From assembly GCF_023736155.1 (NCBI RefSeq), contig NZ_JAMLJJ010000001.1, forward strand, positions 744,001-808,000: DNA of 64,000 nucleotides, read 5' to 3'. A program made the position numbers and the translations under genes. Of the stretch, positions 37,079-46,121 are shown one piece after another. The notes beneath the pieces were generated by a model that had not been told where the DNA came from, searched no databases, and saw only the letters and a list, made by a program, of their open reading frames with translations. This DNA is from Larsenimonas salina. Its GTDB lineage: Bacteria > Pseudomonadota > Gammaproteobacteria > Pseudomonadales > Halomonadaceae. How positions within the stretch are numbered: position 1 is the first letter of the stretch; each line of letters starts with the position of its first letter.

Positions 37079-37247
37079 CGCGATTTACCCATCGAGCAAT
37101 GCGAAAGTTTGGTTTTCCAGACGTAAGCTACAGGACTCCGGTTACACCAATGCTTAAAAAAGGCAATATTTAGTACGTCATTTCACGCTATGTTACACTT
37201 TGAAACCTTTCTAGAATGCTTTCATCTGCCAAGATGGGTATTCCGGC

Positions 37248-37997
37248 ATGAAGAAAACTCTGATAACCAGGTTCGTATCGCTCGGTACGCGCCGCACAGC
37301 CCTGCTCATGGGTCTTATGCTTGTGGTCCTGCTCACAAGCATAAGTAGCCACGCCAATACAGAGCGGCCCGATGGCGCCAGTATCGACGCGCTGAAGACA
37401 ACGCTTGCCCGCTTTATCGAGCAGCGCACGCCAGTGACGCCCGACCAAACTCTGCACGTGGACGTTCTGATGCCCCACGGCACACTCGGAGCGTGTCACA
37501 ACCCGCAGCCATTCATGCCCAATGCGGGGGGGCGGCTTCGAAGTACGATTACGGTCGGACTACGCTGTCCGGATAACCGGCCGGTCACCCGCTACTTTCA
37601 GGCGCGAATCCGTCTGGAAGGAAACTATTACGTGGCAAGGGCGCCGTTCGCTACCGGACATGTGATCCAGGCAAGCGATTTGATCGTGCGTCGAGGCGAT
37701 TTAACTGCGCTGTCGAAACAGCTGGTAACTACACGCTCAGCGCTTGTCGGCCAGATCACGACGCGTCGTATCGGTTCCAGGCTTCCGATTCTCGAGAACA
37801 TGGTGAAATCACCGGATCTCATCGCCCGCGGTGATGAGATCAGCGTTATCGCTCAAGGTAAGGGGTTCTATCTGACCAGTTCCGGGATTGCCTTGAACTC
37901 GGCAGGCAAGGGTGATTCGGTACGCATCAAAACCGAGCGTGGAACAATTATCCGTGGGCAGGCGACGGCACCGCAGCGCGCGGTCGTCCGTTTCTGA
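37248..37997 (+). CDS. flgA: P-ring assembly chaperone FlgA
   Basis: Periplasmic chaperone for FlgI, 249 residues. A basic N-terminus and hydrophobic segment (LLMGLMLVVLLTSISSHA) form the signal peptide. The C-terminal SAF domain has YVARAPFATGHVIQASDLIV, IGSRLPILENMVKSPDLIAR and GDSVRIKTERGTIIRGQATA. Divergent from flgB and followed by flgMN with their own sigma-28 promoter. Confidence 0.95.
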   Translation: MKKTLITRFVSLGTRRTALLMGLMLVVLLTSISSHANTERPDGASIDALKTTLARFIEQRTPVTPDQTLHVDVLMPHGTLGACHNPQPFMPNAGGRLRSTITVGLRCPDNRPVTRYFQARIRLEGNYYVARAPFATGHVIQASDLIVRRGDLTALSKQLVTTRSALVGQITTRRIGSRLPILENMVKSPDLIARGDEISVIAQGKGFYLTSSGIALNSAGKGDSVRIKTERGTIIRGQATAPQRAVVRF

Positions 37998-38070
37998 GAT
38001 AGCCTCATACTTGAACTACGCAACGCCTTAAATTGGTAACACTTTGATACGAAAATACACCTCAAACCAA

Positions 38071-38097
38071 TAAAGTGCCCCCTATTCACGTCGATAA
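38071..38097 (+). promoter_or_regulatory. Sigma-28 promoter of flgMN
   Basis: TAAAGTGC (38071-38078), an 11-base spacer, GTCGATAA (38090-38097). This lets FliA raise FlgM levels, closing the feedback loop. Confidence 0.88.
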
Positions 38098-38153
38098 TGC
38101 CTACAGCACGGTCACAACGACTTTTGAACATTACTGAATAGAGGCTAATCAAC

Positions 38154-38429
38154 GTGAAAATTACTACGAACTACACCGCAAACACTCAAGCCGCCGACGC
38201 GAAAGCCAACGTTCGCAAGGCCGCCGAGCCGGAAACTGTAAAAACCGGCGCACCGGAGTCTTCTGCACGGTGGCAGCCCTCAAGTGCAGCAGACACCTCA
38301 CATGACATCGATACCGCTCGAGTCGATGCCATCAAGGAAGCTATTCGTGACGGCCGCTTCGAGGTCGATGCCTCGAAAATCGCTGACGGCCTGATCTCTA
38401 GCGCCCAAGAGCTCTTATCGGAAAAATAA
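38154..38429 (+). CDS. flgM: Anti-sigma-28 factor FlgM
   Basis: Binds FliA until the hook is finished, then is exported through the flagellum. The 91-residue protein has a disordered N-terminal half and a C-terminal helical sigma-binding part (DTARVDAIKEAIRDGRFEVD, then SKIADGLISSAQELL). Translation begins at GTG, with GAGG 9 bases upstream. flgN follows after three bases. Confidence 0.95.
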   Translation: MKITTNYTANTQAADAKANVRKAAEPETVKTGAPESSARWQPSSAADTSHDIDTARVDAIKEAIRDGRFEVDASKIADGLISSAQELLSEK

Positions 38430-38432
38430 GCC

Positions 38433-38927
38433 ATGACCGCGACTGTATTTGCACCTGATGCCACGCTTCGCCAAAAGGTATTGGACGCCCTGGTTGGCGA
38501 ATACAAGGCTCTTCATGCCTTCATTGAGCTGCTTGAACGAGAGCAGGCCCTGCTCCAGAACACCGACTCGGTCGATGTAGACACGTTCAATCAGGTCGTG
38601 GAGCGCAAGTCCGCCCTCTCCGAGCGCCTGGAGCGCTTCAGTGCCGCTCGTTTGACACTGGTAGGAGAGCATGTCGGTAACACGGGACGTCAGAGCATTG
38701 CCCGCTTCATGAGCGCGTGCGGACTGACCCGGCAGTGGCAGGATTTTCTGAAGCAGGTTGCAAAGGCAGAGCAGATCAATCGACTCAATGGCCTCAAGTT
38801 GCAGATACGTGCCGATCACAACCAGCGCGCACTGCGTGTACTGCATGAGGCTGCAGGCATGTCACTTTATGGCGCGAATGGTCAATCACATGCTCGAGGA
38901 GGCTCCAATCTTTACAGTAAAGCCTGA
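38433..38927 (+). CDS. flgN: FlgK/FlgL export chaperone FlgN
   Basis: Cytoplasmic chaperone for the junction proteins, 164 residues, largely helical. The family pattern LVGEYKALHAFIELLEREQA with VERKSALSERLERF is visible. Its place directly after flgM is usual. It is convergent with flhE, with only 18 bases between the stops and no clear hairpin there. Confidence 0.92.
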   Translation: MTATVFAPDATLRQKVLDALVGEYKALHAFIELLEREQALLQNTDSVDVDTFNQVVERKSALSERLERFSAARLTLVGEHVGNTGRQSIARFMSACGLTRQWQDFLKQVAKAEQINRLNGLKLQIRADHNQRALRVLHEAAGMSLYGANGQSHARGGSNLYSKA

Positions 38928-38945
38928 TTCCTGCAGACGCTCAGG

Positions 38946-39380
38946 TCATCGCCGCCGATAATTCACGATGACCTGAATGTCATCGATGTGTACGTCACGC
39001 CTCAAACGACCATTGCCCGGCATCGAAAAGCGAAGTTGAAATGCCTGCGCGGCACGCTCCCCCTCGAATGCTTTGGTCTTGCCCGCCTCTTGTTTAAGTC
39101 GCTCACAACGCACCCGACTGGCGCTACACAGCTCCACCTTGAGCGCCGTCGTCGATGGGCGCGCATGATAGCGCCAGTGGACAGAAGTCACCGTGGCATC
39201 CCCGGGTACAGAACTCGGGCCAGATGCCAGCGCCTCGCTGAAAAAATGCCACTGCGACTGGGTCACGTTAAGCCCACGGCTTTGGGCCACCCATGCGCCG
39301 GAGCCTGCACTTACACTGCTGGCGCAGAAAAGGGCCCCTGCCAGCATGCCCAATCGCCACAGGCACTGAGTACGCGCCAC
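38946..39380 (-). CDS. flhE: Flagellar protein FlhE
   Basis: Small periplasmic protein of 144 residues, a proton-leak plug or regulator of the export apparatus in enterics. A signal peptide (LGMLAGALFCASSVSA) precedes GSGAWVAQSRGLNVTQSQW, VTSVHWRYHARP, a Cys pair and the ending DDIQVIVNYRRR, which match the E. coli FlhE pattern (final QVIVNYR). I start at the GTG at 39380, four bases after the flhF stop with GAGGCGGG upstream. An ATG at 39434 lies inside flhF and would add 18 residues ahead of the signal. FlhE beside FlhF is unusual. Confidence 0.85.
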   Translation of the reverse strand: MARTQCLWRLGMLAGALFCASSVSAGSGAWVAQSRGLNVTQSQWHFFSEALASGPSSVPGDATVTSVHWRYHARPSTTALKVELCSASRVRCERLKQEAGKTKAFEGERAAQAFQLRFSMPGNGRLRRDVHIDDIQVIVNYRRR

Positions 39381-39384
39381 GGTA

Positions 39385-41607
39385 TTATCCCGCCTCGGCC
39401 AGAGCGCACTGCCCCAGCGCATTAACCATTGCACAAAGCTTGAGGGTTGCCTTGAGCATGGCGTTGGCGCTGGGCTGGCGACCGGTTCGAGTCATTTTCA
39501 GTACTTGATCACGCATGATGCGCCCGTTATCACTGCGGTCATGCTTCAATCGCCAGGCCACCATGGAGGCTTGCGCTGCTGCAAAGGCGCGCACTAATGC
39601 ATCACTTGCAAAGGCTTCGCTCGCCAGTTCGTTTTCGGCACGGCGTGACAGTGGCCCATGAGCTTCGACGGTCAATGTACGCGAGATCCAAAGCGCCATG
39701 TCTTCCAGATAATTGCGTTGATCAAGAAGCCCCTGATCAAGGCCGTAGCGACTGGTGACCCGCTCCTGGGTTACCGGGTCGACCAGCCGCGCGGCCACAA
39801 AACGTACCGACTGATCCACGCCGCCTTCCTCCACCGCGGCGTCAAGCCACCCGAGCTGAAGGCGAAGCTCCCGATCCTTGTGCAGCACCATACCGGCATC
39901 GTCGAACAGCATTTCATTGGCAAGTGCTGCCATGGTCATGCGCTCACCGCCGTGTTCGATTTTCATGTTGCCGCGCACCATGGCACGCCAGCTGACTCCG
40001 AACTGGGCCAGGGCCTCACGGGTGGTGTGATCCGGCAACTGGGTAAAGTGATGTCGAAGTGCCGCCTCGGGCACCTGTTCCGACAGCCAGACCGCTCGGC
40101 CGATCATGGACACCGGGAGCCCCTTGACGGGAAGAAAGGTCGCCACAGGCAGCGCATCGAATTCAGAGAACAACAGGGCAGGTTTTGCACTGCCATTGGC
40201 CTTTTTCTGCCAGAACACATCAAGCCGGCCAAAACCCGCCTCCGAGTGCTTGAGCGCACCGATCTGCTGTCCCGGGTCGGTCAATGCCTGTGCCCCATCC
40301 CTCGAGCCCCAAAGGCGCTCAAGAGTTCGAAACCCGCCGACCTCATCGCGCAGATAATGCACGCAGGCATTGAGTCGGCGCCCTTCTCTTAGTACCTGCC
40401 CCGCCCATTGGTCAGGCACCGACACCTCGGTTGCACCCACCTGGGCCTGAAAGAGTTCACTTGGCATGCTGAACGCGGTTTCCGGCCGCGGCGTCATCAC
40501 AAGCTTTGCAAGCCCCTGGGCGCGCTGCCAGGTCAAATGCTCGGTGATGTTCTGGCCATTGGTCAGGCACAACACATTCAAATGGTGACGGGCAGCGACA
40601 TCGATGGCGCTGCTGATGTGGAGGGCCTCATCAGTCTTTGAAAGTATACAGTCCGCCACGCGCCCGCCCAGCAGTTCGGTAATGGCCTTGTGATAGATTT
40701 GAGCCACGTCGTCGAGCGTGTCGCCGTGACGGGTACTATCAAGGACCAGCACCGGCCGGAGCCGCTGGTCGTTCAACGGCAGCATGGCAAGCTGTTCGCT
40801 GACACGCTCATCGCGCTGACCCACGCCCACGGTATCGATCAGGATGAGCCGCTTGTTCGAAAGACGCCCTACCATCTCGGCGAGCTCTTCACGAGAGCGG
40901 GCGGCGTACGCCTCGACCCCGAACAGCTTGCCGTAAGTCAGAAGCTGTTCACGCCCCCCTACACGGTGCGTGTCGGTTGTGATCAACGCGATACTTTCCT
41001 TGCTGCCTCGCATCGAAAACCGTGCGGCAAGTTTGGCGACCGTCGTGGTCTTGCCGACCCCGGTCGGACCAACCAGGGCAAAGATGCCTCCCCGCGTCAG
41101 CCATTCATCGTGCTCACTGACCGACAGAAGCTGTGAAAGCCCATCCTCGAGGCGCGCATCGACACTTTCGAAGGCTTGATTGGCGGTCTGCTGCCAAAGC
41201 GTTCGACACAGCGTTTCGCTCAAGCCGTGCTGGATACCGGCACGAACGAACGTATCCTCCGGTGAAATGACAGCCTTGGCAGTGCGCCCTACGCGGGCCG
41301 AAGGCTCTGTGCTGGAGAGCACGGCTTTCATCGACTGCATCTCACTGAGCAGCGACGCCATCATCGCCTGGGTACTGTCCGGTGCGCCGGTCTCCAGTGT
41401 CGGCGCGGGCGATGATGGCGAAACGTCTGCGGCCACGGTCTTTGGCTTGGAGGCCGTATCGATGTCGTCATAATCGAGCAGCGCCACCACTTCGACCCCG
41501 CCATCGATATTGCGACTGGAAAGAATCATGGCTTCATTACCAAGCTCCGCCCTCAGCCGTTTCATGGCCTCTCGATGGGTCGGTGCAAAGAACTGGCGTG
41601 TGTTCAT
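39385..41607 (-). CDS. flhF: FlhF, SRP-type GTPase, with a large C-terminal extension
   Basis: Flagellar SRP-family GTPase that in other bacteria sets flagellar place and number. The N-domain begins MNTRQFFAPTHREAMKRLRA. The NG part has G1 GPTGVGKTT (180-188), DTHRVGGREQL (about 212-222), DTVG (259-262) and SKTDE (323-327). Canonical FlhF would end near residue 380. This one continues to 740. The extra 340 or so residues are mixed helix and strand with no motif I recognise (examples: LNACVHYLRDEVGGFRTLER; GWLDAAVEEGGVDQSVRFVA; LQLGWLDA). There is no frame break or low-complexity junction. It overlaps flhA by four bases. No flhG follows. Confidence 0.92.
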   Translation of the reverse strand: MNTRQFFAPTHREAMKRLRAELGNEAMILSSRNIDGGVEVVALLDYDDIDTASKPKTVAADVSPSSPAPTLETGAPDSTQAMMASLLSEMQSMKAVLSSTEPSARVGRTAKAVISPEDTFVRAGIQHGLSETLCRTLWQQTANQAFESVDARLEDGLSQLLSVSEHDEWLTRGGIFALVGPTGVGKTTTVAKLAARFSMRGSKESIALITTDTHRVGGREQLLTYGKLFGVEAYAARSREELAEMVGRLSNKRLILIDTVGVGQRDERVSEQLAMLPLNDQRLRPVLVLDSTRHGDTLDDVAQIYHKAITELLGGRVADCILSKTDEALHISSAIDVAARHHLNVLCLTNGQNITEHLTWQRAQGLAKLVMTPRPETAFSMPSELFQAQVGATEVSVPDQWAGQVLREGRRLNACVHYLRDEVGGFRTLERLWGSRDGAQALTDPGQQIGALKHSEAGFGRLDVFWQKKANGSAKPALLFSEFDALPVATFLPVKGLPVSMIGRAVWLSEQVPEAALRHHFTQLPDHTTREALAQFGVSWRAMVRGNMKIEHGGERMTMAALANEMLFDDAGMVLHKDRELRLQLGWLDAAVEEGGVDQSVRFVAARLVDPVTQERVTSRYGLDQGLLDQRNYLEDMALWISRTLTVEAHGPLSRRAENELASEAFASDALVRAFAAAQASMVAWRLKHDRSDNGRIMRDQVLKMTRTGRQPSANAMLKATLKLCAMVNALGQCALAEAG

Positions 41608-43709
41608 TGAGCGCGGCCTCCAATCATGATCTCGATACGCACGGTACGGTCATCGGGAATCTCCGCCTGAGACAGCACGATGAGCTGCTTGACCTGGCGG
41701 CGCAAGAAACGTGACATGAGTGATCTCAGGTTGTGTTGAACCACCAGAACCGGGGGCAGCCCTTGCGCCTCGAAGCGGTTGACGGCGTCGGTTACCTGAG
41801 TGATCAGCGTGTCGGCAAGGCCCGGCTCGAGCCCGCCGTTATTGCCAAGGGCCTGGGTCATCATTTGTTCAAGCTGACCATCAAGCCCGATGACTCGAAT
41901 CGGGTTATCGCTTTCAAAGTAGTGCTGAGTGATTGCACGCCCAAGCGCGACACGGATCGCGGCTACGAGCTCGCCCGGATCCTTGGTATGCGCCGTATGC
42001 TCTGCAAGCGTATCCATGATGGTTCGAAGATCGCGAATCGGGACGTTTTCATCCAGAAGCATTTGAAGAATACGCTGGAACGTACTGACGGTGATGGCCT
42101 TGGGAATCACGTCCTCGACCAACGATGCATCGTCCTGCTTGAGTCGGTCGACCAGTTTCTGGACTTCCTGACGCCCCAGCATCTCGCTTGCGTGTTCGCT
42201 CATCAGATGATTCAGATGAGTGGCGATGACGGTACTGGCATCCACCACCGTATAGCCAAGCATTTGCGCCTGATCGCGTTGCCCCTCGTTGATCCAGGTG
42301 GCCGGCAGGCCAAAGGCAGGGTCAGTGGTCTTGCGCCCCTCGAGCTGACCGGTTGCTTCACCGGGATTGATGGCAAGCCACTGCCCCGGATAGGATTCTC
42401 CGCGACCGATCTCGACCCCCTTCATGGTGATCTGATAGGCCTGCGGCTGAAACTTGAGGTTGTCACGAATGTGCACCACCGGCGGCAGAAAGCCGATTTC
42501 CTGGGCGTACTTCTTGCGCACACTCTTGATGCGTTTGAGAAGCTCTCCGTCCTGCTGGGAATCCACCAGCGAGATCAATCGGTGACCAACCTCAAGCCCG
42601 AGCGGATCAACCATTTGAACGTCATCCCAACTGGCTTCATTGGCATCGATTCCGGCCGAGGCCGCGCTTTGCGCCTTGCGCTCTTTGATCACTTCGCTGG
42701 CCTTGGCGGTTTTTTCCTGCTGCGTAAGCCACCAGCCAATCCCACCGAGCAGCACTGTGAACAGCAGAAATACCAGATTCGGCATACCGGGGACGAGTCC
42801 AAGTAGCCCCATAACGCCCGCGGCCAGAAACATGACGCGCGGATTTGCAAACAGCTGGCTGATGAGCTGCTGGCCCACATCCTGTTCGGTATTGACCCGT
42901 GAGACCGTAACACCGGCGGCGGTTGAAATGACCAGTGCGGGGATTTGGGCGACCAGACCATCACCGATGGTCAAGAGCGTATAGGTCCGTGCAGCCGTAC
43001 TCATGTCAAGCCCGTGCTGGGCCACCCCGACAACCAGTCCGCCGATGATATTGATGACCATGATCAGAATGCCGGCAACGGCGTCACCTCGGACAAACTT
43101 GCTCGCACCGTCCATGGACCCGAAGAAATCGGATTCCTGAGAAATCTCGGAGCGTCGGGCCTTGGCCGTTTCTTCATCGATCAGGCCAGCGTTTAGATCA
43201 GCGTCGATGGCCATCTGCTTGCCCGGCATGGCGTCGAGTGTGAAGCGCGCGCCGACCTCGGCAATTCGCCCCGCCCCCTTGGTAATAACCATGAAATTGA
43301 TCACGACCAAAATCACGAAGACGACCAAGCCGACCGCGAAGTTGCCTCCGATCAGGAACTCACCGAATGCCTGAATGACTTCACCAGCCGCGTCGCCACC
43401 CTCGTGGCCGTTCATCAGAACCACCCGTGTCGAGGCCACGTTCAGAGACAGTCGCAAGAGCGTCGAAAACAGCAGCACCGCCGGAAACGCCGCGAACTCA
43501 AGCGGTTTGGTGGTGAACATGCTGACCAGAAGTACCATGATCGCCAGCGCAATGTTGAACGTGAACAGCAGATCCAGGATGAATGGCGGCAGGGGCAGAA
43601 TCATCATCGACAGAATCATGATGATCAGAACCGGCCCAGCCAGGAACTTGAGCTGAGAGGAATTCTGCAGGCCCGTGCGGCTCAAGAACGTATTGAAGAC
43701 GTTGTTCAT
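41604..43709 (-). CDS. flhA: Flagellar export gate protein FlhA
   Basis: Nonameric export platform and substrate receptor, 701 residues. Eight membrane helices occupy the first ~330 residues, including the conserved cytoplasmic FHIPEP-type loop (VITKGAGRIAEVGARFTLDA, MPGKQMAIDADLNAGLIDEE). The large C-terminal domain docks FliJ and chaperone-substrate pairs, with EDVIPKAITVSTFQRILQ and the VVQHNLRSLMSRFLRRQ end. It overlaps flhB and flhF by four bases each. Confidence 0.98.
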   Translation of the reverse strand: MNNVFNTFLSRTGLQNSSQLKFLAGPVLIIMILSMMILPLPPFILDLLFTFNIALAIMVLLVSMFTTKPLEFAAFPAVLLFSTLLRLSLNVASTRVVLMNGHEGGDAAGEVIQAFGEFLIGGNFAVGLVVFVILVVINFMVITKGAGRIAEVGARFTLDAMPGKQMAIDADLNAGLIDEETAKARRSEISQESDFFGSMDGASKFVRGDAVAGILIMVINIIGGLVVGVAQHGLDMSTAARTYTLLTIGDGLVAQIPALVISTAAGVTVSRVNTEQDVGQQLISQLFANPRVMFLAAGVMGLLGLVPGMPNLVFLLFTVLLGGIGWWLTQQEKTAKASEVIKERKAQSAASAGIDANEASWDDVQMVDPLGLEVGHRLISLVDSQQDGELLKRIKSVRKKYAQEIGFLPPVVHIRDNLKFQPQAYQITMKGVEIGRGESYPGQWLAINPGEATGQLEGRKTTDPAFGLPATWINEGQRDQAQMLGYTVVDASTVIATHLNHLMSEHASEMLGRQEVQKLVDRLKQDDASLVEDVIPKAITVSTFQRILQMLLDENVPIRDLRTIMDTLAEHTAHTKDPGELVAAIRVALGRAITQHYFESDNPIRVIGLDGQLEQMMTQALGNNGGLEPGLADTLITQVTDAVNRFEAQGLPPVLVVQHNLRSLMSRFLRRQVKQLIVLSQAEIPDDRTVRIEIMIGGRAQ

Positions 43710-44857
43710 CGGTCAGTACTCACAGTGGCCGGAGAAATATCCATCTCGGCGGGAACAGGAAGTTCGGTCGGTGTATCGGGGTGATCGCCACCCTCCTGGT
43801 GATACCGTTTCAGCTGATAGACCCACGCCAGAACCTCGGCGACCGCTGAATAAAGCGGCCCCGGGATTTCCTGATCGAGATCCACGTGCGCGTGAAGCGC
43901 ACGGGCAAGCGGCGGCGCCTCGAGCTGAGGCACATGATGTTCGTTACCGAGCGCCTTGATCTTCTGCGCGATGTGATCGGTGCCCTTTGCAATCACTCTG
44001 GGTGCGCCCATGTCGTCGGTGTATTTGAGCGCCACTGCAAAATGCGTCGGGTTGGTCACGATCACATCGGCCTCCGGCACCTTGCTCATCATGCGGTTTC
44101 GCGCCATCGCCTGTTGCTGTTGACGAATGCGCGCCTTGATCTGTGGATCGCCCTCGGATTCCTTGTGCTCTTTCTTGATTTCATCAAGGCTCATGCGAAG
44201 CTTTTTATTGTGCGACCAGATCTGGTACGGCACATCGATCCCTACCACCACCACGAAACCGGCAACGATCACGGTGCAACACAGAAGTATCAGCGTGAGT
44301 GAATGAGAAATGCCCTGACGGGTCGACTCATTGGCAAGCCCGAGCAGTTCACCCAGAAACAGATAAATGAAGCCGGCAGCGGTCACGCCGATCAAAAGCG
44401 CCTTGGCAATGCCCTTGGTGAGCTCGATCAGCGCCTGGGTCGAGAAGATGCGCTTGATCCCCTTGATGGGGTCGAGTTTTTTAAGGTCAGGGGTCAGTGA
44501 TTTTGTTGCAAACAACCACCCACCAAGAAGCGCCGGCGCGATCATCGCCATGATGGTCAGCACCACCATCAAGGGCGCCACGCCAAGCACCGCAGCCTCC
44601 AGTACCATGGCGATATGAATGAATAGACGAGACGTATCGAAGGCCTCTTCACGGCCAAAATCGAACCCGATGCTCATGACATCGGTCATATAATCCCCGA
44701 GATAGCCGGACATGATCCAGAAGCTCGCCACACCGGCCAAAAGCATCATGAAGGTCGAAAGCTCACGCGAGCGCGCGACCTGACCGTCCTCGCGCGCCTT
44801 TTCAAGGCGCCTCGGTGTGGGGTCTTCTGTCTTTTCCTGATCGCTGTCGTCTGACAT
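43706..44857 (-). CDS. flhB: Flagellar export switch protein FlhB
   Basis: Membrane protein that changes export specificity from hook to filament, 383 residues. It has an N-terminal basic region (EKTEDPTPRRLEKAREDGQV), four membrane helices, and a cytoplasmic domain with the self-cleaving NPTH at 269-272, the same position as in Salmonella. The C-terminal tail is about as long as usual. First gene of flhBAFE; a 147-base gap with a strong hairpin separates it from cheZ. Confidence 0.97.
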   Translation of the reverse strand: MSDDSDQEKTEDPTPRRLEKAREDGQVARSRELSTFMMLLAGVASFWIMSGYLGDYMTDVMSIGFDFGREEAFDTSRLFIHIAMVLEAAVLGVAPLMVVLTIMAMIAPALLGGWLFATKSLTPDLKKLDPIKGIKRIFSTQALIELTKGIAKALLIGVTAAGFIYLFLGELLGLANESTRQGISHSLTLILLCCTVIVAGFVVVVGIDVPYQIWSHNKKLRMSLDEIKKEHKESEGDPQIKARIRQQQQAMARNRMMSKVPEADVIVTNPTHFAVALKYTDDMGAPRVIAKGTDHIAQKIKALGNEHHVPQLEAPPLARALHAHVDLDQEIPGPLYSAVAEVLAWVYQLKRYHQEGGDHPDTPTELPVPAEMDISPATVSTDR

Positions 44858-44936
44858 TTACGCGCCTCATTCACGTACCGCTTTGGTCGTGAATGTATTG
44901 TCGCGGGTCTTTGTCGGCACGATAGATAAAATAGCG

Positions 44937-44967
44937 CGCGAATCGAGAGGTTATTTCTCGATTCGCG
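44937..44967 (-). terminator. Perfect 12-base hairpin between cheZ and flhB
   Basis: CGCGAATCGAGA (44937-44948) pairs with TCTCGATTCGCG (44956-44967) over a 7-base loop. On the minus strand it is followed after five bases by ATTTTAT, a weak T-tract. It may end or attenuate the che transcript before flhB, or protect an mRNA end. Confidence 0.55.
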
Positions 44968-45004
44968 GCAAGGAAGGCAACGTGTGGCGCAAGGCGCCAG
45001 AAGG

Positions 45005-45664
45005 TTAAAAGCCGAGGCTGTCGAGCAGGTCGTCGACCTGAGACTGGTCGGCCACCACATCGGATTTTTCCTGTGGGTTGACCTGAGGACCGTTGAGCAA
45101 AGAGTTCTTGGTCTTTTCCTCGTTTTCAGAGCTCAGCTTGACCCGAGTTTCTTCGGGGATGTTGTTCAGGAGCACTTGAACGAGCTGCTGTTCAATCTCA
45201 CGGATCACATCGACCATCCGCTTGATCACCTGCCCGGTCAGGTCCTGAAAATCCTGAGCCATCATGATATCCATGAGCTGGGCATTGGTCGCCTTGGTCT
45301 GATCCGGGACCCATTTAAGATACGCCCGGGTATCCTGTACCAGCTCCTTGGCATCGTCGAGTTCAAGGGGCGATTCGAACCACTTGGCCCAACGCTCATC
45401 GAGCTCAAGTGCTACTTCCTCGACCTTGTCCTGAAGCGGCTGAGCCACATCGATGGCATTGAGTGACCGCTCAGCCGCCTGCTCGGTCATGGTCGCGATA
45501 TAGTTCAGTCGATCGCGTGCATCGGGAATCGCCTGAGCCGCTTTTTCGACTTCGCGGTCAAGGCCCAGATCGCGCATACTTTCATGCAAGACGCGCGTCA
45601 GTCGCCCGATCTGCGAAATCACATCATCATCACTTGAGGCGCTACGCTGAGTGTCAGTCATCAC
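45005..45664 (-). CDS. cheZ: Chemotaxis phosphatase CheZ
   Basis: Removes phosphate from CheY-P to end the signal. The 219-residue helical protein has the catalytic Gln in [19 protein letters not shown] and the C-terminal CheY-binding helix ([12 protein letters not shown]), both as in E. coli CheZ. It follows cheY by 25 bases. Confidence 0.96.
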   Translation of the reverse strand: MMTDTQRSASSDDDVISQIGRLTRVLHESMRDLGLDREVEKAAQAIPDARDRLNYIATMTEQAAERSLNAIDVAQPLQDKVEEVALELDERWAKWFESPLELDDAKELVQDTRAYLKWVPDQTKATNAQLMDIMMAQDFQDLTGQVIKRMVDVIREIEQQLVQVLLNNIPEETRVKLSSENEEKTKNSLLNGPQVNPQEKSDVVADQSQVDDLLDSLGF

Positions 45665-45689
45665 CCCATCCCCCTTTCAGCTATGGTGG

Positions 45690-46079
45690 TTACTTGCCGA
45701 GCTTCTCGAAGATCTTGTTCAGTTTCTCCTCGAGCGTCGCAGCAGTGAAAGGTTTGACGACATAGCCATTAGCACCCGCCTGAGCCGCCGCAATGATGTT
45801 TTCCTTCTTCGCCTCGGCCGTAACCATCAATACCGGCAGATGGGACAGTGAATCATCCGCTCGGATGCTCTTGAGCATCTCGAGACCATCGAGGTTAGGC
45901 ATGTTCCAGTCAGATACCACGAACTCGAATTCGCCGGACTTCAGCTTTTCAAGCCCCTGTGCGCCATCTTCCGCTTCTTCAACGTTGGTATAGCCAAGTT
46001 CCTTCAAAAGGTTACGGACAATTCGACGCATTGTCGGGAAGTCGTCCACAACCAGGATTTTGATGTTTTTATCGCTCAT
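45690..46079 (-). CDS. cheY: Chemotaxis response regulator CheY
   Basis: Diffusible signal protein that binds FliM when phosphorylated. The 129-residue single receiver domain has acidic pair VVDD (12-13), phospho-acceptor D57 in VVSDWNMP, T87 in MVTAEAK and K109 in VVKPF, and matches E. coli CheY along its length. Gene order cheB-cheY-cheZ is enteric-like. Confidence 0.98.
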   Translation of the reverse strand: MSDKNIKILVVDDFPTMRRIVRNLLKELGYTNVEEAEDGAQGLEKLKSGEFEFVVSDWNMPNLDGLEMLKSIRADDSLSHLPVLMVTAEAKKENIIAAAQAGANGYVVKPFTAATLEEKLNKIFEKLGK

Positions 46080-46121
46080 TTTGGCATCCTAATTAGCTAG
46101 TGTTTCCAGATTCATCGCGCT

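Noticed and set aside
37079-37247. FlhDC box between flgB and flgA
   Set aside because: Fragments such as AATATTTAG and CGCTATG are suggestive but do not form a convincing pair, so no site is called.
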